Shown here piece after piece: positions 1 to 8,831 of a DNA stretch of 64,000 nt. A model generated the notes under the pieces. It searched no databases, was not told the DNA's origin, and saw only the letters and a program-made list of their open reading frames with translations. Source of the DNA: Legionella donaldsonii (GTDB lineage: Bacteria > Pseudomonadota > Gammaproteobacteria > Legionellales > Legionellaceae); assembly GCF_900452385.1 (NCBI RefSeq), contig NZ_UGOA01000001.1:877501-941500 (forward strand), written 5' to 3'. The number at the start of each line of letters is the position of its first letter. Within the stretch, counting starts at the first letter, position 1. Made by a program: the position numbers and the translations under genes.

Positions 1-473
1 CTAAGAGCAGGAAAATAGCCCAGATAGGCTGCAAGTTGCAGATAGGAGGGTGCATAAGCCCTGAATTTGTCTTCTTCGGCTTTAAGGTGGCGTTTGTATT
101 GGCCATAGACAAAAATACCTTTTAACAATTCGAAGGTGTGCAGGGTAGATTGGGGTTTGTATTCGTGAATGGGTTTGCCCGCTTGAGGAGGCTCTCCAGT
201 TCGCGGTGGGTTAAGCCCACAAAGACGCCATTTCTCGTTCCAGATGTCATTCAAGCTTGGATGCTTACATAGGGTATTGAGTTTCGGGTTACCAAGAGCC
301 GCTCTAATCAGAAGAGCGAAGTCGATTTTTTCAATCTCGCTGGCTAAGGCTACTTGTTCCTGAGATGATAGCCTTCCTTGCTCCAGAGCCTCACTTAGTT
401 CAAGTAAAGGCTTCAGAGAAATTTTTTCAGCCGTCGTTAATTTTAAAAATTGTTGTAATGTCTGGTAGGGCAT
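1..473 (-). CDS. Partial hypothetical protein, possible Legionella effector (3' end outside window)
   Basis: An uninterrupted reading frame starts with ATG at 473 and runs off the left edge, giving 157 visible codons. The protein begins MPYQTLQQFLKLT, is mostly helical and soluble, and has a tryptophan-rich stretch (LNDIWNEKWRLCGLNPP, about residues 83-99) followed by KPIHEYKP. From memory this layout resembles the Legionella-restricted DUF5630-type proteins, but that is not certain. No signal peptide or membrane segment is seen. It lies 78 bp downstream of the flavoprotein-like gene on the same strand, so both may share the promoter near 2790. Function unknown. Confidence 0.6.
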   Translation of the reverse strand, partial: MPYQTLQQFLKLTTAEKISLKPLLELSEALEQGRLSSQEQVALASEIEKIDFALLIRAALGNPKLNTLCKHPSLNDIWNEKWRLCGLNPPRTGEPPQAGKPIHEYKPQSTLHTFELLKGIFVYGQYKRHLKAEEDKFRAYAPSYLQLAAYLGYFPAL

Positions 474-551
474 TAAACTGACTCAAGGTCGAGAATAGTG
501 GACACATTATACCCCAAGTCAGCAAAATAGCACCAGATCAATTAAAAACTA

Positions 552-2663
552 TCAACTATACACGGAGATCTCGGTAAGATTGGCCGTGTTTCCATCCATT
601 TCATCCAATAGTTGAGATTTCTTACTGCTTTCTACAGGGATAATAGGTAATTGAATATTATCGTCCTCTTCATCTCTGAGCTCCTCAACCAGTGCATTGA
701 ATTCGCTTCTAGCTGGCTTGGGGGCAGGGACACTTGTACTAAAGAACCTGTCAGAGCTGTCCAAAATCTTGACTTTAGTAGACGTTGGTTTTTTAGTCGA
801 TTTTTCAGCGATTACAGTGGTGCTAACCCCATCTTCTTCGCTGATAGGCAGAATTGATTTTGGTACAGATGTTAATTGCGGCAGTTCTACTTTAACCTTT
901 GGTTCTACTATTTCTTCAATATAGAAAGGAACATAGGCTTCTTTCAATGCCTTCAGCACTGGTGCTGGAACTTCATTTGCCAGAACATCAATATCTTCAA
1001 GCCCAGTCGGTAGTTTACTACGGATTTCAAGAATTTTATCCGCTAATATCAAACAGGCTTCCGCAGTCAACGTAGCTTTCATTGTTTCTCTAATGATTTC
1101 ATAGAGTTCACTACGACTGGCGCGGTTAATGTCAGGTAGATCATAGCGATGAGAGGATTTATCTGTTGAAATAAATTTCGCTGGATAGAATGCACGCAGT
1201 AGCTCTACCATTTTTTCTATCATAATCGAACTACGGAAAATACCGACGTTTGCCCTGCTTTCTCGCGGTAAAGATTGTGCATGTTTAAGCCCAATGTCAA
1301 TAAATGAACGACTGTCATCCAGACCAGTCCCAATGACACCAGCAGCCCCCCAACATACGATAGTGCCATCGCTTGAACGGGTACCAAGAGGAAGGACTTC
1401 CGTTTCGGTTAAATCGCTCAATCCTCTTTCCAACTGGCAAGGTACAAATCCTTTTAGAGAGCTGGTTAGAGGATGGGGCTCTTGGCCAATGGCAACGATT
1501 AATTGATCACAAACCAGCGTTGTGACTTCAGGAAGTACCTTTGTTTTACGCTGTTTTACTGGTTTTCCGAAGGTAAGATTAAGGCTGCCTGTATCGCCAA
1601 GTTCTATTTTGATTAAATCACCCAGGGCCATTTTAGCCTTTGGATTGTCATCCAAATCAGCAAATTGTCGGTTGAACATGTTATTGGTATCAAAATTCTG
1701 TCCGTCACGCGCTACCCAAACAAAAGAGGTAACCTCTGGTTGGCATCCATTGATGATATCGAGAACCATTGCTGCATTTCTGGCTCCACCACCATAAAAA
1801 ACAACATTCCCTTTTAAGCGGGCATCACCATGATCTTGACCATAAATCATCTTGCCAGTGCTTAATAGTTGTTTTGACAGAACAGAATCAACTTGGGTTG
1901 ATGTTAATTTTCTTGTAGGACCAGGACCAGTGCAAAGATCAATATGTGCAGTGTAGAGGTAAAACTGAATATCAAGGATTTTTACCGCAATACGATGAGG
2001 AAAACCATCTTCTTCCCAGGCTATATCACCGCTATAAGTTGCTTTCGTCTCGATGGCAATAGCTGTTGCATTTAATATAGTCATACCAAAATCACGTTGG
2101 GTACAAACCGTTGCATGATAAAAATCATTGGCCATCGTGTATTGATAGGGATTGCGTTTGGTAACCTCATCGCGAGCAAAATCTTCAGAACGAGTGCTAT
2201 ATATTTGCGGAGTTTGTACTTTTGCTGGTTGTCCCATGAGGGTATGGCCATCTTTACGCCATTGATCCCAGCTTAATGGATCATTAAGAACAATCACTGC
2301 AGGCGTACCATCTTTATTCTTTTTCGCGCGTAGTTCGGTGGGTAGTTCGCCGTACAGCATGGTACCAGCGACACCTGCACCAATAACAATGCGCTCATAG
2401 GTTATAGGCGTTGTTTGAGTTAGTATGGCTTCCTCTAAAGCAAGTGATTTCAGTTCTTGTTCTGCTCGTGCTTCTCGTCCGAGAGTTATATTGGTGAGTA
2501 CTCTTAATTGCTCAAATTGTTTTACAGAAGGTTTATCGCCTATTTTTAATTTAAATCGTGCAAGCGCTTCTTTTTCTAGCTCTACTCTCTTCAGTAATTC
2601 ATTTAATTCGCTGACTCGTTTTTCAATTTCAACTAATCTTTTCACAACGTTTTTACTCAACAT
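552..2663 (-). CDS. Flavoprotein-like protein with two Rossmann motifs, candidate Dot/Icm effector
   Basis: The 703-residue protein has a charged, coiled-coil-like N-terminus (residues 1-80), then a dinucleotide-binding motif VIGAGVAGT near 93-101 and a second Rossmann motif FYGGGARNAA near 289-298. A QLIVAIGQEP strand and a VCWGAAG segment follow, the order seen in FAD/NAD(P)-dependent oxidoreductases and flavin monooxygenases. The last 130 residues are low-complexity, with a run of acidic residues (EELRDEEDD) close to the C-terminus, as in the E-block secretion signals of many Legionella Dot/Icm substrates. No signal peptide is present. Enzyme class by motif is known; substrate and translocation are inferred. 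Three PmrA-like repeats lie upstream at 2805-2837. Confidence 0.75.
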   Translation of the reverse strand: MLSKNVVKRLVEIEKRVSELNELLKRVELEKEALARFKLKIGDKPSVKQFEQLRVLTNITLGREARAEQELKSLALEEAILTQTTPITYERIVIGAGVAGTMLYGELPTELRAKKNKDGTPAVIVLNDPLSWDQWRKDGHTLMGQPAKVQTPQIYSTRSEDFARDEVTKRNPYQYTMANDFYHATVCTQRDFGMTILNATAIAIETKATYSGDIAWEEDGFPHRIAVKILDIQFYLYTAHIDLCTGPGPTRKLTSTQVDSVLSKQLLSTGKMIYGQDHGDARLKGNVVFYGGGARNAAMVLDIINGCQPEVTSFVWVARDGQNFDTNNMFNRQFADLDDNPKAKMALGDLIKIELGDTGSLNLTFGKPVKQRKTKVLPEVTTLVCDQLIVAIGQEPHPLTSSLKGFVPCQLERGLSDLTETEVLPLGTRSSDGTIVCWGAAGVIGTGLDDSRSFIDIGLKHAQSLPRESRANVGIFRSSIMIEKMVELLRAFYPAKFISTDKSSHRYDLPDINRASRSELYEIIRETMKATLTAEACLILADKILEIRSKLPTGLEDIDVLANEVPAPVLKALKEAYVPFYIEEIVEPKVKVELPQLTSVPKSILPISEEDGVSTTVIAEKSTKKPTSTKVKILDSSDRFFSTSVPAPKPARSEFNALVEELRDEEDDNIQLPIIPVESSKKSQLLDEMDGNTANLTEISVYS

Positions 2664-2804
2664 TTTTACAACTCTCTATTCATTTTTTAACTATCCTTAA
2701 TTGTTATATAAAAAATTATCTGCAATATTTTTTCGTATCTTTGAAAAATAAATGCAACTCTGATAATTGGTTCGTGCGGCATATATTACTGATTTAGTCT
2801 TAAA

Positions 2805-2837
2805 GAAATATTATGAAAATATTAACGAAATATTATG
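2805..2837 (-). promoter_or_regulatory. Triple 11-bp tandem repeat resembling PmrA boxes
   Basis: Read on the minus strand, three consecutive 11-mers occur: CATAATATTTC, GTTAATATTTT and CATAATATTTC. Each matches 8 of 9 positions of the PmrA half-site as I recall it for Legionella effector genes (cTTAATatT, repeated every 11 bp). A TAATAT -10-like hexamer lies 16 bp further downstream at 2783-2788. The site points at the flavoprotein-like gene starting at 2663, implying a leader of roughly 110 bases. Binding by PmrA is inferred. Confidence 0.55.
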
Positions 2838-2959
2838 TGTAAAATTGATTGCAAAGGAGATGAATATATTTTCATGTTTCACTCAAGTAACGTTCACTTT
2901 CGCCGCTAATAGAGGTAAGTAGGTTTTGCACAGGAAGATTATCCTGATAGGAGTAATAG

Positions 2960-3235
2960 ATGGATATTATTTTTCAAGGCAAACATAATAGTGAGGAAGC
3001 TGCTGAAAGCTTATTAAGTGTATTGCGCCTCTTTAAAGAGCGTTACCATATCAGTCAGTTTCGTGAAATGCATTTAACAGTGACGTTGGTCGATGATCAA
3101 GGTGATGATGTGGAGCTGGTTGATAGCGAAACTGCACAGGCCTATCGCACTTTCGAAGTATATAGAAAAGGGCATGAATTAACTGGACGCCGTGGACAGC
3201 CCATGTTGCAATTAGTAGTCGATAACACACGTTAA
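2960..3235 (+). CDS. Conserved small hypothetical protein (91 aa)
   Basis: A 91-codon gene with a TAGGAG ribosome-binding site about 8 bases before the ATG. The product (MDIIFQGKHN...) is acidic and soluble, with no signal peptide or membrane segment. It contains a central strand-rich part (LTVTLVDDQGDDVELVD) and ends in LQLVVDNTR. The downstream site-2 protease gene starts only 12 bases later, so the two are probably co-transcribed. I do not recognise a named family; it is a likely genus-level conserved protein of unknown role. Confidence 0.75.
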   Translation: MDIIFQGKHNSEEAAESLLSVLRLFKERYHISQFREMHLTVTLVDDQGDDVELVDSETAQAYRTFEVYRKGHELTGRRGQPMLQLVVDNTR

Positions 3236-3247
3236 CTGGAGGGTTTG

Positions 3248-4324
3248 ATGATTCTGGCTTTACTTGCCATTGTATTGACTCTGGTTATGGTTGTGGGTAT
3301 TCATGAAGCTGGCCATGCAATTGCGGCAAAATGGTTTGCGGTAAAAATTCAACGAATTTCCATTGGATTTGGCAAGCCCCTATTAACCTGGCGAGGAAAA
3401 TCAGGTTGTGAATGGGTCTGGGCCATTTGGCCGCTGGGTGGCTATGTGCAATTACTGAATTCGCGGATTCAGCCTGTTCCCAAAAAAGAATATAACACTT
3501 GTTTTGATAAAAAACCCGTGTGGGTACGTTGTGTTATTTTACTAGCTGGTGCTGGCGCAAATCTGGTAACAGCCTGGCTTATGCTAACCATCATGTTTAC
3601 TATAGGCTATCAACAGAATGCTCCAGTTATCCAAAAAGTAGTTCCACAAAGTCTGGCAGCTAAAGCGGGTTTTAAAGCAGGCGATCAGATCACCTCAATA
3701 GCCGCTCAGGAAACCTCTTCCTGGCAAGAGGTAGGTATGCGCCTTATCATGGTACTTGGTAAGGCTGAGGTCAGGATAAATGTTCTTGATAGCGAAAAAA
3801 AATCGCGTTCCCTCACGCTTGATTTACAAAAATGGACTTACAAACGTGGAGCAGGAACTCTATTAACAACCCTTGGCATTGAACCCGATTCGTTAAAACA
3901 ACATCGCTATCAGGTAAAAGGACAGTCTCTTTTAAGCTCGATGTGGCATTCTATTGAAAAGATAGGGCAGTTATTGATTTTCTTTTTAGTTATATTAAAG
4001 CAGTTGCTTACGGGAATGATTCCTTTTGCCGTACTGTTGGGACCGATTGGTTTATTGGCTGCATCAGCAAATTCTTTTATGCAGGGATTTGCAGTTTTTT
4101 TGTATTTTATTGCTAGTTTAAGTCTCGTTGTCGGTCTGGTCAATTTATTTCCTGTTCCAGGACTTGATGGCGGCTCGATTATTTATGCGCTTGTGGAAAA
4201 AATTCGTGGGAAACCAGTGCCAGTTGCTTGGGAATTACTTCTTCATCGTTTAGCGGTAATTGTATTTTGTGTCTTGTTAGTACAACTTATTTTGAATGAT
4301 CTTCAACGTTATTTGACCAGTTAG
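3248..4324 (+). CDS. RIP / site-2 family membrane metalloprotease with one PDZ domain
   Basis: The 358-residue membrane protein carries the zinc motif HEAGH at about residues 19-23 in the first transmembrane helix. A PDZ-like segment follows (residues about 120-190, VVPQSLAAKAGFKAGDQI), and the second catalytic motif VPGLDGG sits in a C-terminal helix. These are hallmarks of RseP/S2P intramembrane proteases, which cut membrane-anchored regulators or remnant signal peptides. It is about 90 residues shorter than E. coli RseP and has one PDZ rather than two, so it may be a second family member and not the sigma-E protease. ATG at 3248 is preferred over TTG at 3245 because GGAGGG lies just upstream. 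Confidence 0.85.
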   Translation: MILALLAIVLTLVMVVGIHEAGHAIAAKWFAVKIQRISIGFGKPLLTWRGKSGCEWVWAIWPLGGYVQLLNSRIQPVPKKEYNTCFDKKPVWVRCVILLAGAGANLVTAWLMLTIMFTIGYQQNAPVIQKVVPQSLAAKAGFKAGDQITSIAAQETSSWQEVGMRLIMVLGKAEVRINVLDSEKKSRSLTLDLQKWTYKRGAGTLLTTLGIEPDSLKQHRYQVKGQSLLSSMWHSIEKIGQLLIFFLVILKQLLTGMIPFAVLLGPIGLLAASANSFMQGFAVFLYFIASLSLVVGLVNLFPVPGLDGGSIIYALVEKIRGKPVPVAWELLLHRLAVIVFCVLLVQLILNDLQRYLTS

Positions 4325-4465
4325 TGATAAGGGACTTTTTACATTTCCTTAGCTTGAGTGTTGATGGCTTGCTATTCCAGCACCGACGTGGAGCATACCC
4401 ACCTGTATGTGGGCAGCGAAGCACAAAAATCAGGCCATAAGCGCCTGGATAATAGAAATACGTCC

Positions 4466-5164
4466 CTAACTGCTTGTGCGGGCACAGCACCAAACATCCA
4501 CACGTGTTACTCCCTGCTGTTTGAAAAGCCTTGCTAATTCATTCACAGTACTGCCTGTCGTTAATAAGTCATCAATTAGCGTTATATGGCTATAGCTATT
4601 TATTTTAACTTGAAAAGCCTGATGTAAATTTTTACGACGCCGTTGACTTCCTAGATTGGCTTGGGGGATGGTGTGAATAATTTTTTTGCAAAGGTTGAGT
4701 TCGCAAGGAATTTTGAGTTGTTTTGCCAATAGCTTAGCGAGTTCAGCTGCTTGATTAAACCCCCTTTGTTGTAATCGCCTGGGATGAAGTGGAACAGGAA
4801 CTATACATTGTGTTGAGACAGTTTTCTCCAGTAACGCATCTAATAGGAGTTTGGTTAAAAAAGTACGTAAATAGAAGGCATCACGATATTTGAATTCATG
4901 GATCAAAGTCCGTAGTGGTTCCTCGAAATAATAACGGGTAATGGTATGATCAAAGGCTGGTTTTTTCTGGGAACAATGACCACATACTAAAAATTTTGCA
5001 TCGGCTAAGGGAAGAGCACAATAATAACAGGAATGATTGATTCGCTTGAATAAATCATTACAGTGTTGGCAAACAGCAAATGGGTTGCGATGATATTGCT
5101 GGCACAGCACACAAACCGAAGGCAAACGCAGTAACTGTGCTATACTGGTAATTTTTTGGCGCAC
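4466..5164 (-). CDS. comF: ComF family phosphoribosyltransferase-like protein
   Basis: The 232-residue protein starts with a cysteine-rich zinc-ribbon region (CVLCQQYH, CQHCND, CYYCALP and CGHC within the first 85 residues). It ends with a type I phosphoribosyltransferase fold carrying the PRPP loop ITLIDDLLTTGSTVNELA (about residues 196-213). This is the ComF/GntX arrangement, needed for DNA uptake or processing in competent bacteria; Legionella is naturally competent. The start is GTG, with AAGGA upstream. The gene is divergent from bioC with only 37 bases between start codons, so promoters must overlap or lie inside the neighbours. Confidence 0.9.
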   Translation of the reverse strand: MRQKITSIAQLLRLPSVCVLCQQYHRNPFAVCQHCNDLFKRINHSCYYCALPLADAKFLVCGHCSQKKPAFDHTITRYYFEEPLRTLIHEFKYRDAFYLRTFLTKLLLDALLEKTVSTQCIVPVPLHPRRLQQRGFNQAAELAKLLAKQLKIPCELNLCKKIIHTIPQANLGSQRRRKNLHQAFQVKINSYSHITLIDDLLTTGSTVNELARLFKQQGVTRVDVWCCARTSS

Positions 5165-5201
5165 GAGCGTTGGATTCCTTTATAAACTCTTTCCATTGTC
5201 C

Positions 5202-6062
5202 ATGATGAATCTGAAAATAGAAATTTGCAATACCTTTAACAGGCATGCTTTTGAGTATGAGCAGGCAGCCAAAGTACAACATGAAATTGGTGAGCGTTTA
5301 TTTGAGCGTTTGCACTATTTAAAGATTAATCCGCGTTATGTACTTGATTTAGGTTGCGGCACAGGTATTTTTTCCGCGTTGCTTAAAAAACAGTATCCGC
5401 AAGCACAGATTATCGGCTTGGATTTGGCTTATGAGATGCTAACCTTGGCCAATAAAAAACAAGGTTGGAGACGCAAATGGCATTTAGTCAATGCGGATAT
5501 GGCCGCGCTACCTTTCCCCAGTGGCCTCTTTGATCTGGTCTTTGCTAATCAAGTGATTCATTGGATTCAACCGTTATCAACTGTCCTTCGAGAGTTAAAT
5601 CGAGTCATGAATATCCAGGGCTGCTTGATGTTTTCGACCTTAGGTCCTGATACCTTTAAAGAATTAAAACAAGCTTGGCTTAAAGCGGATAATTATGCGC
5701 ATACCAATGACTTCATAGATATGCACGATATAGGGGATTGCTTGTTGGGTGAACGTTTTCTTGATCCAGTTGTGGATATGGAAGTGTTGAAAGTACACTA
5801 TACCAGTTTAAAACAACTGGTGCGTAGTTTGAAAGCGCAAGGTGTACGTAATATTAATCAGGCACGTAATGCAGGATTAACAGGAAAAGGTAGTTGGCAA
5901 CGTTTTGAAGCGGGGTATAAAACGCTATGCACCACCGATGCTAAATATCCGCTCAGCTATGAAGTCGTTTATGGGCATGCTTGGAAAGGAGAGCAACGAC
6001 GAATCAATGACGGTACGGAAACATTCATACCCGTTTCGCAAATTCGGCGTTTAGGCAAATAA
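5202..6062 (+). CDS. bioC: Malonyl-[ACP] O-methyltransferase BioC
   Basis: About 286 residues with a class I SAM-methyltransferase fold: the motif I glycine loop VLDLGCGTG near residue 46, an acidic strand end IIGLDLAYEM, and FDLVFANQVIHWI, a BioC-typical stretch. The N-terminal FNRHAFEYEQAAKVQ also fits BioC. It methylates malonyl-ACP to start the pimelate part of biotin synthesis. No other bio gene is in the window, so it sits apart from the rest of the pathway here. No clear Shine-Dalgarno precedes the paired ATG codons at 5202 and 5205; either could be used. Confidence 0.9.
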   Translation: MMNLKIEICNTFNRHAFEYEQAAKVQHEIGERLFERLHYLKINPRYVLDLGCGTGIFSALLKKQYPQAQIIGLDLAYEMLTLANKKQGWRRKWHLVNADMAALPFPSGLFDLVFANQVIHWIQPLSTVLRELNRVMNIQGCLMFSTLGPDTFKELKQAWLKADNYAHTNDFIDMHDIGDCLLGERFLDPVVDMEVLKVHYTSLKQLVRSLKAQGVRNINQARNAGLTGKGSWQRFEAGYKTLCTTDAKYPLSYEVVYGHAWKGEQRRINDGTETFIPVSQIRRLGK

Positions 6063-6154
6063 CCAGAGGGAGGTTAACATTTCGCTAGCCGGGGTGGTTA
6101 GGATGTGATCTATAGTAGAAATGTCAACTGACCTAAAATAATGGGTTCTAAGTG

Positions 6155-7591
6155 ATGAAAAAAATCTATTGGCTAACACTGTTGTTTGTTTCTTTTATGT
6201 CTTGCACTGGCTTTGCAAATAAAAACGTGACGGCAGGACAATTAAGCAAGAATATCGATGAAGCGTTGAAAACGTTTGGTGAGAATATAAATATCGGTAT
6301 TCTTGTTCAAGACGCGAAAACTGCGAAAGTCCTTTATAAAAGAAACGCTGATCGTTATTTTATGCCTGCCAGTAATGAAAAATTATTTACCGCCCTTGCA
6401 GCATTAGAGTCTTTCAGTCCTGATTTTAGCTATCAAACACGCCTTTTTGTCGATAAAACTAAAATTAAAAACGGCATTTTACAGGATAATATATACATCC
6501 AGTTTTCTGGAGATCCCAGGCTGACAAGTGAACAACTCGAGCAATTGCTTGGTTCCCTTGCTCAAGCTGAGATAAAAAAAATTAAGGGTGCTGTCATCAT
6601 TGATGATACCGCTTTTGATAATGAAGCGATGAGCCCTGGCACGACCTGGGATGATAAGGATTTCTGTTGGGGAGCTCCAGTTAGTGCTCTGATTATTAAT
6701 CAAAATTGTGCTAATGCGACCCTTGTTCCCGCTGCCAGACCAGGGCAGCCGGCGACACTTAAACTGCCTGCGTACCCTCAACCTGTTCGTTTCATTAATC
6801 AAGTGACTACTCAGGCGCCAGCAACGAAAGATTGTGCTATTAAAGTCAAACCAGAAGGGGATAAAACCTATGCAATCAGTGGTTGTATTAAAACAAACGC
6901 ACAGCCTCAAAATGTAACGATGGCCATTAGCGGACCCCGTGAGAATACTCGGTTACTGGTGAATTATTTATTAAAGAAAAATCATATTAAAGTGAGTAAA
7001 AAAATAGAGTTTAGAAAAATGAGTTCCTCTCCAGTTGAGCTTTTTTCAAAGCAGGATTCACTACCCTTTAAGGCTTTAATTACAACCATGTTAAAAGAGT
7101 CTGATAATGGTATTGCAGAATCCCTATTCAAGACCATAGGTGCTCTCTATACCCATGAAGCGGGCAGTTTCAACAATGGCAATAATGCAGTGCGGGCTAT
7201 TCTGGCTGAAGCAGCGCATTTGAATTTTCCACCAACAACACTCATCGATGGTTCGGGCGCTTCTCGTTATAATTTTATTACTCCAGAGCAAGTCGTTGCT
7301 TTATTACAGAAAGCATTCTACTCTGATTATGCTGCTTATTTTATTTCTTCTCTGCCTGTATCAGGAGTGGATGGAACCCTTAAAGATAGAATGAAAGACC
7401 CTTTAACACGGGGAAAAGTACATGCAAAAACGGGCTCAATGTCGGCTGTTTCTTCTTTATCGGGCTACCTTGAAACCAAGACGAAAAGAACGCTTATTTT
7501 TTCCATTATGATTAATGGTTTTGTTGATTCCCCAGAAAAATACAAAGCCTTGGAAGATAAACTTTGTGCAATATTGATAAAATCCAGTTGA
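6155..7591 (+). CDS. dacB: D-alanyl-D-alanine carboxypeptidase/endopeptidase (PBP4 family)
   Basis: The 478-residue protein begins with a cleavable signal peptide (MKKIYWLTLLFVSFMSCTGFA). It has the three penicillin-binding motifs: SNEK with Ser73 and Lys76, SDN (in ESDNGIAESL), and KTG (in HAKTGSM) near the C-terminus. The large insert between the first two motifs is typical of DacB/PBP4. It trims and cleaves peptidoglycan peptides in the periplasm. ATG at 6155 is preferred to the in-frame GTG one codon earlier because it gives the usual MKK signal start. Confidence 0.93.
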   Translation: MKKIYWLTLLFVSFMSCTGFANKNVTAGQLSKNIDEALKTFGENINIGILVQDAKTAKVLYKRNADRYFMPASNEKLFTALAALESFSPDFSYQTRLFVDKTKIKNGILQDNIYIQFSGDPRLTSEQLEQLLGSLAQAEIKKIKGAVIIDDTAFDNEAMSPGTTWDDKDFCWGAPVSALIINQNCANATLVPAARPGQPATLKLPAYPQPVRFINQVTTQAPATKDCAIKVKPEGDKTYAISGCIKTNAQPQNVTMAISGPRENTRLLVNYLLKKNHIKVSKKIEFRKMSSSPVELFSKQDSLPFKALITTMLKESDNGIAESLFKTIGALYTHEAGSFNNGNNAVRAILAEAAHLNFPPTTLIDGSGASRYNFITPEQVVALLQKAFYSDYAAYFISSLPVSGVDGTLKDRMKDPLTRGKVHAKTGSMSAVSSLSGYLETKTKRTLIFSIMINGFVDSPEKYKALEDKLCAILIKSS

Positions 7592-7696
7592 AGCTTTTAT
7601 GCTAATGTTTTTTACAAGTCTTGCACAATTGAGCAAAGCGCTATAATTTAAGTCATCTGAGTTTATAAGGACAGTCAACAATTCGCCAAGTTGAGT

Positions 7697-7740
7697 ACGT
7701 AGGCCTTGATTTTCTGGAACACAGAAATCAAGGCCTACGT
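7697..7740. repeat. Long perfect inverted repeat (16-bp arms) upstream of phhA
   Basis: The arm at 7697-7712 (ACGTAGGCCTTGATTT) is the exact reverse complement of 7725-7740. With one bulged T the stem gains three more pairs, leaving a 5-base loop. Outside it, AACAATTC near 7677-7684 is matched by GAATTGTT near 7753-7760, so the whole 85-bp stretch can fold as a nested hairpin. No T-run follows, so it is not a standard terminator. It sits between dacB and phhA and would lie in the phhA leader if transcription starts upstream. Confidence 0.8.
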
Positions 7741-7796
7741 GCGAAGAGAGTAGAATTGTTAACAGCCCTTAGGTTTTGTTTGTGTTAGGAGTCACT

Positions 7797-8615
7797 ATGG
7801 AATTTGTTAGCCGTTACGTTTCTCATCAGCCTGATGCCCAAGGTCTGGTATCCTATTCCCCTGAAGAGCATCGTATCTGGCAAACGCTTTATGAGCGCCA
7901 AATGAAAATCATTCCAGGAAGAGCTTGCGAGCAGTTCATCCAGGGTTTGCAAAATCTTGGTTTGACTGCTAAACAAATTCCCCAATTGCCTGATGTGAGT
8001 GGTCGTCTTCAAGAACTAACTGGTTGGCAAGTAGCCCCAGTTGCTGCGTTGATTTCAGCCCGTGAATTCTTTGAATTATTGGCTGAGAGAAAATTTCCTG
8101 CTGCCACTTTTATTCGTTGTGAAGAAGAAATCGATTACGTGCAAGAACCTGATATTTTTCATGAAATATTCGGGCATTGTCCTATGTTAACGCATCCTGT
8201 TTATGCCGATTTTGTTTGCACCTATGCGCGTAGAGTCTTGGAGTTGCCGGAAGAAGAATGGCCTCTTTTACAACGTCTATTCTGGTTTACGGTTGAGTTT
8301 GGTTTGATTAAAACACCACAAGGTATTCGTGCTTACGGTGGGGGGATATTGTCCTCTATCAGTGAAACGGCTTACAGTGTTGAGAGTGATATAGCAATGC
8401 GTGTGCTATTTGATCCTGTCGTTGCCTTTCGCATGCCTTATCGCATTGATATGTTGCAACCAGTCTATTTTGTGATCGACGATTACCAAATTTTGTATAA
8501 ATTGGTAGAGTCTGATATTAATAAGTATATTCAACGTGCAAGAGAATTAGGTGAATATCCACCGCTGTTTCCAGTGGATAAAGATAATCCTAATGTTCAT
8601 ATTCTTGCTTGTTAA
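7797..8615 (+). CDS. phhA: Phenylalanine 4-monooxygenase
   Basis: The 272-residue protein has the aromatic amino acid hydroxylase iron site: His122 and His127 in HEIFGHCP and Glu167 in WFTVEFGL. It converts phenylalanine to tyrosine using tetrahydropterin and oxygen; in Legionella this supports tyrosine supply and pyomelanin formation. It is the compact bacterial form, without a regulatory ACT domain. ATG at 7797 is chosen because TAGGAG lies 5 bases upstream and the protein then begins MEFVSRYVSH, as expected for Legionella PhhA. Confidence 0.95.
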   Translation: MEFVSRYVSHQPDAQGLVSYSPEEHRIWQTLYERQMKIIPGRACEQFIQGLQNLGLTAKQIPQLPDVSGRLQELTGWQVAPVAALISAREFFELLAERKFPAATFIRCEEEIDYVQEPDIFHEIFGHCPMLTHPVYADFVCTYARRVLELPEEEWPLLQRLFWFTVEFGLIKTPQGIRAYGGGILSSISETAYSVESDIAMRVLFDPVVAFRMPYRIDMLQPVYFVIDDYQILYKLVESDINKYIQRARELGEYPPLFPVDKDNPNVHILAC

Positions 8616-8831
8616 AAAATTTACAAAGCTTAAGCGTAGAATGTTGGTTTATGCTAAATGTAGAGCGATAGAGGTTTTAAAATGGCTGTGGTTGTAGTGC
8701 TATTGCAAGATAATTCAAGAATTGATGGTGAAAGAAATGATTAAAATCAGTTCCAATTGTAATGCCTGGTCAGTCTTGTTAATATCAGAGCATATCTCAT
8801 GTTCATTGGCGATACAGTCAAGGAGCAACGC

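Noticed and set aside
4287-4493. 68-codon minus-strand frame between the site-2 protease and comF
   Set aside because: It overlaps the ends of both real genes, has no ribosome-binding site and no recognisable motif; treated as a chance frame.
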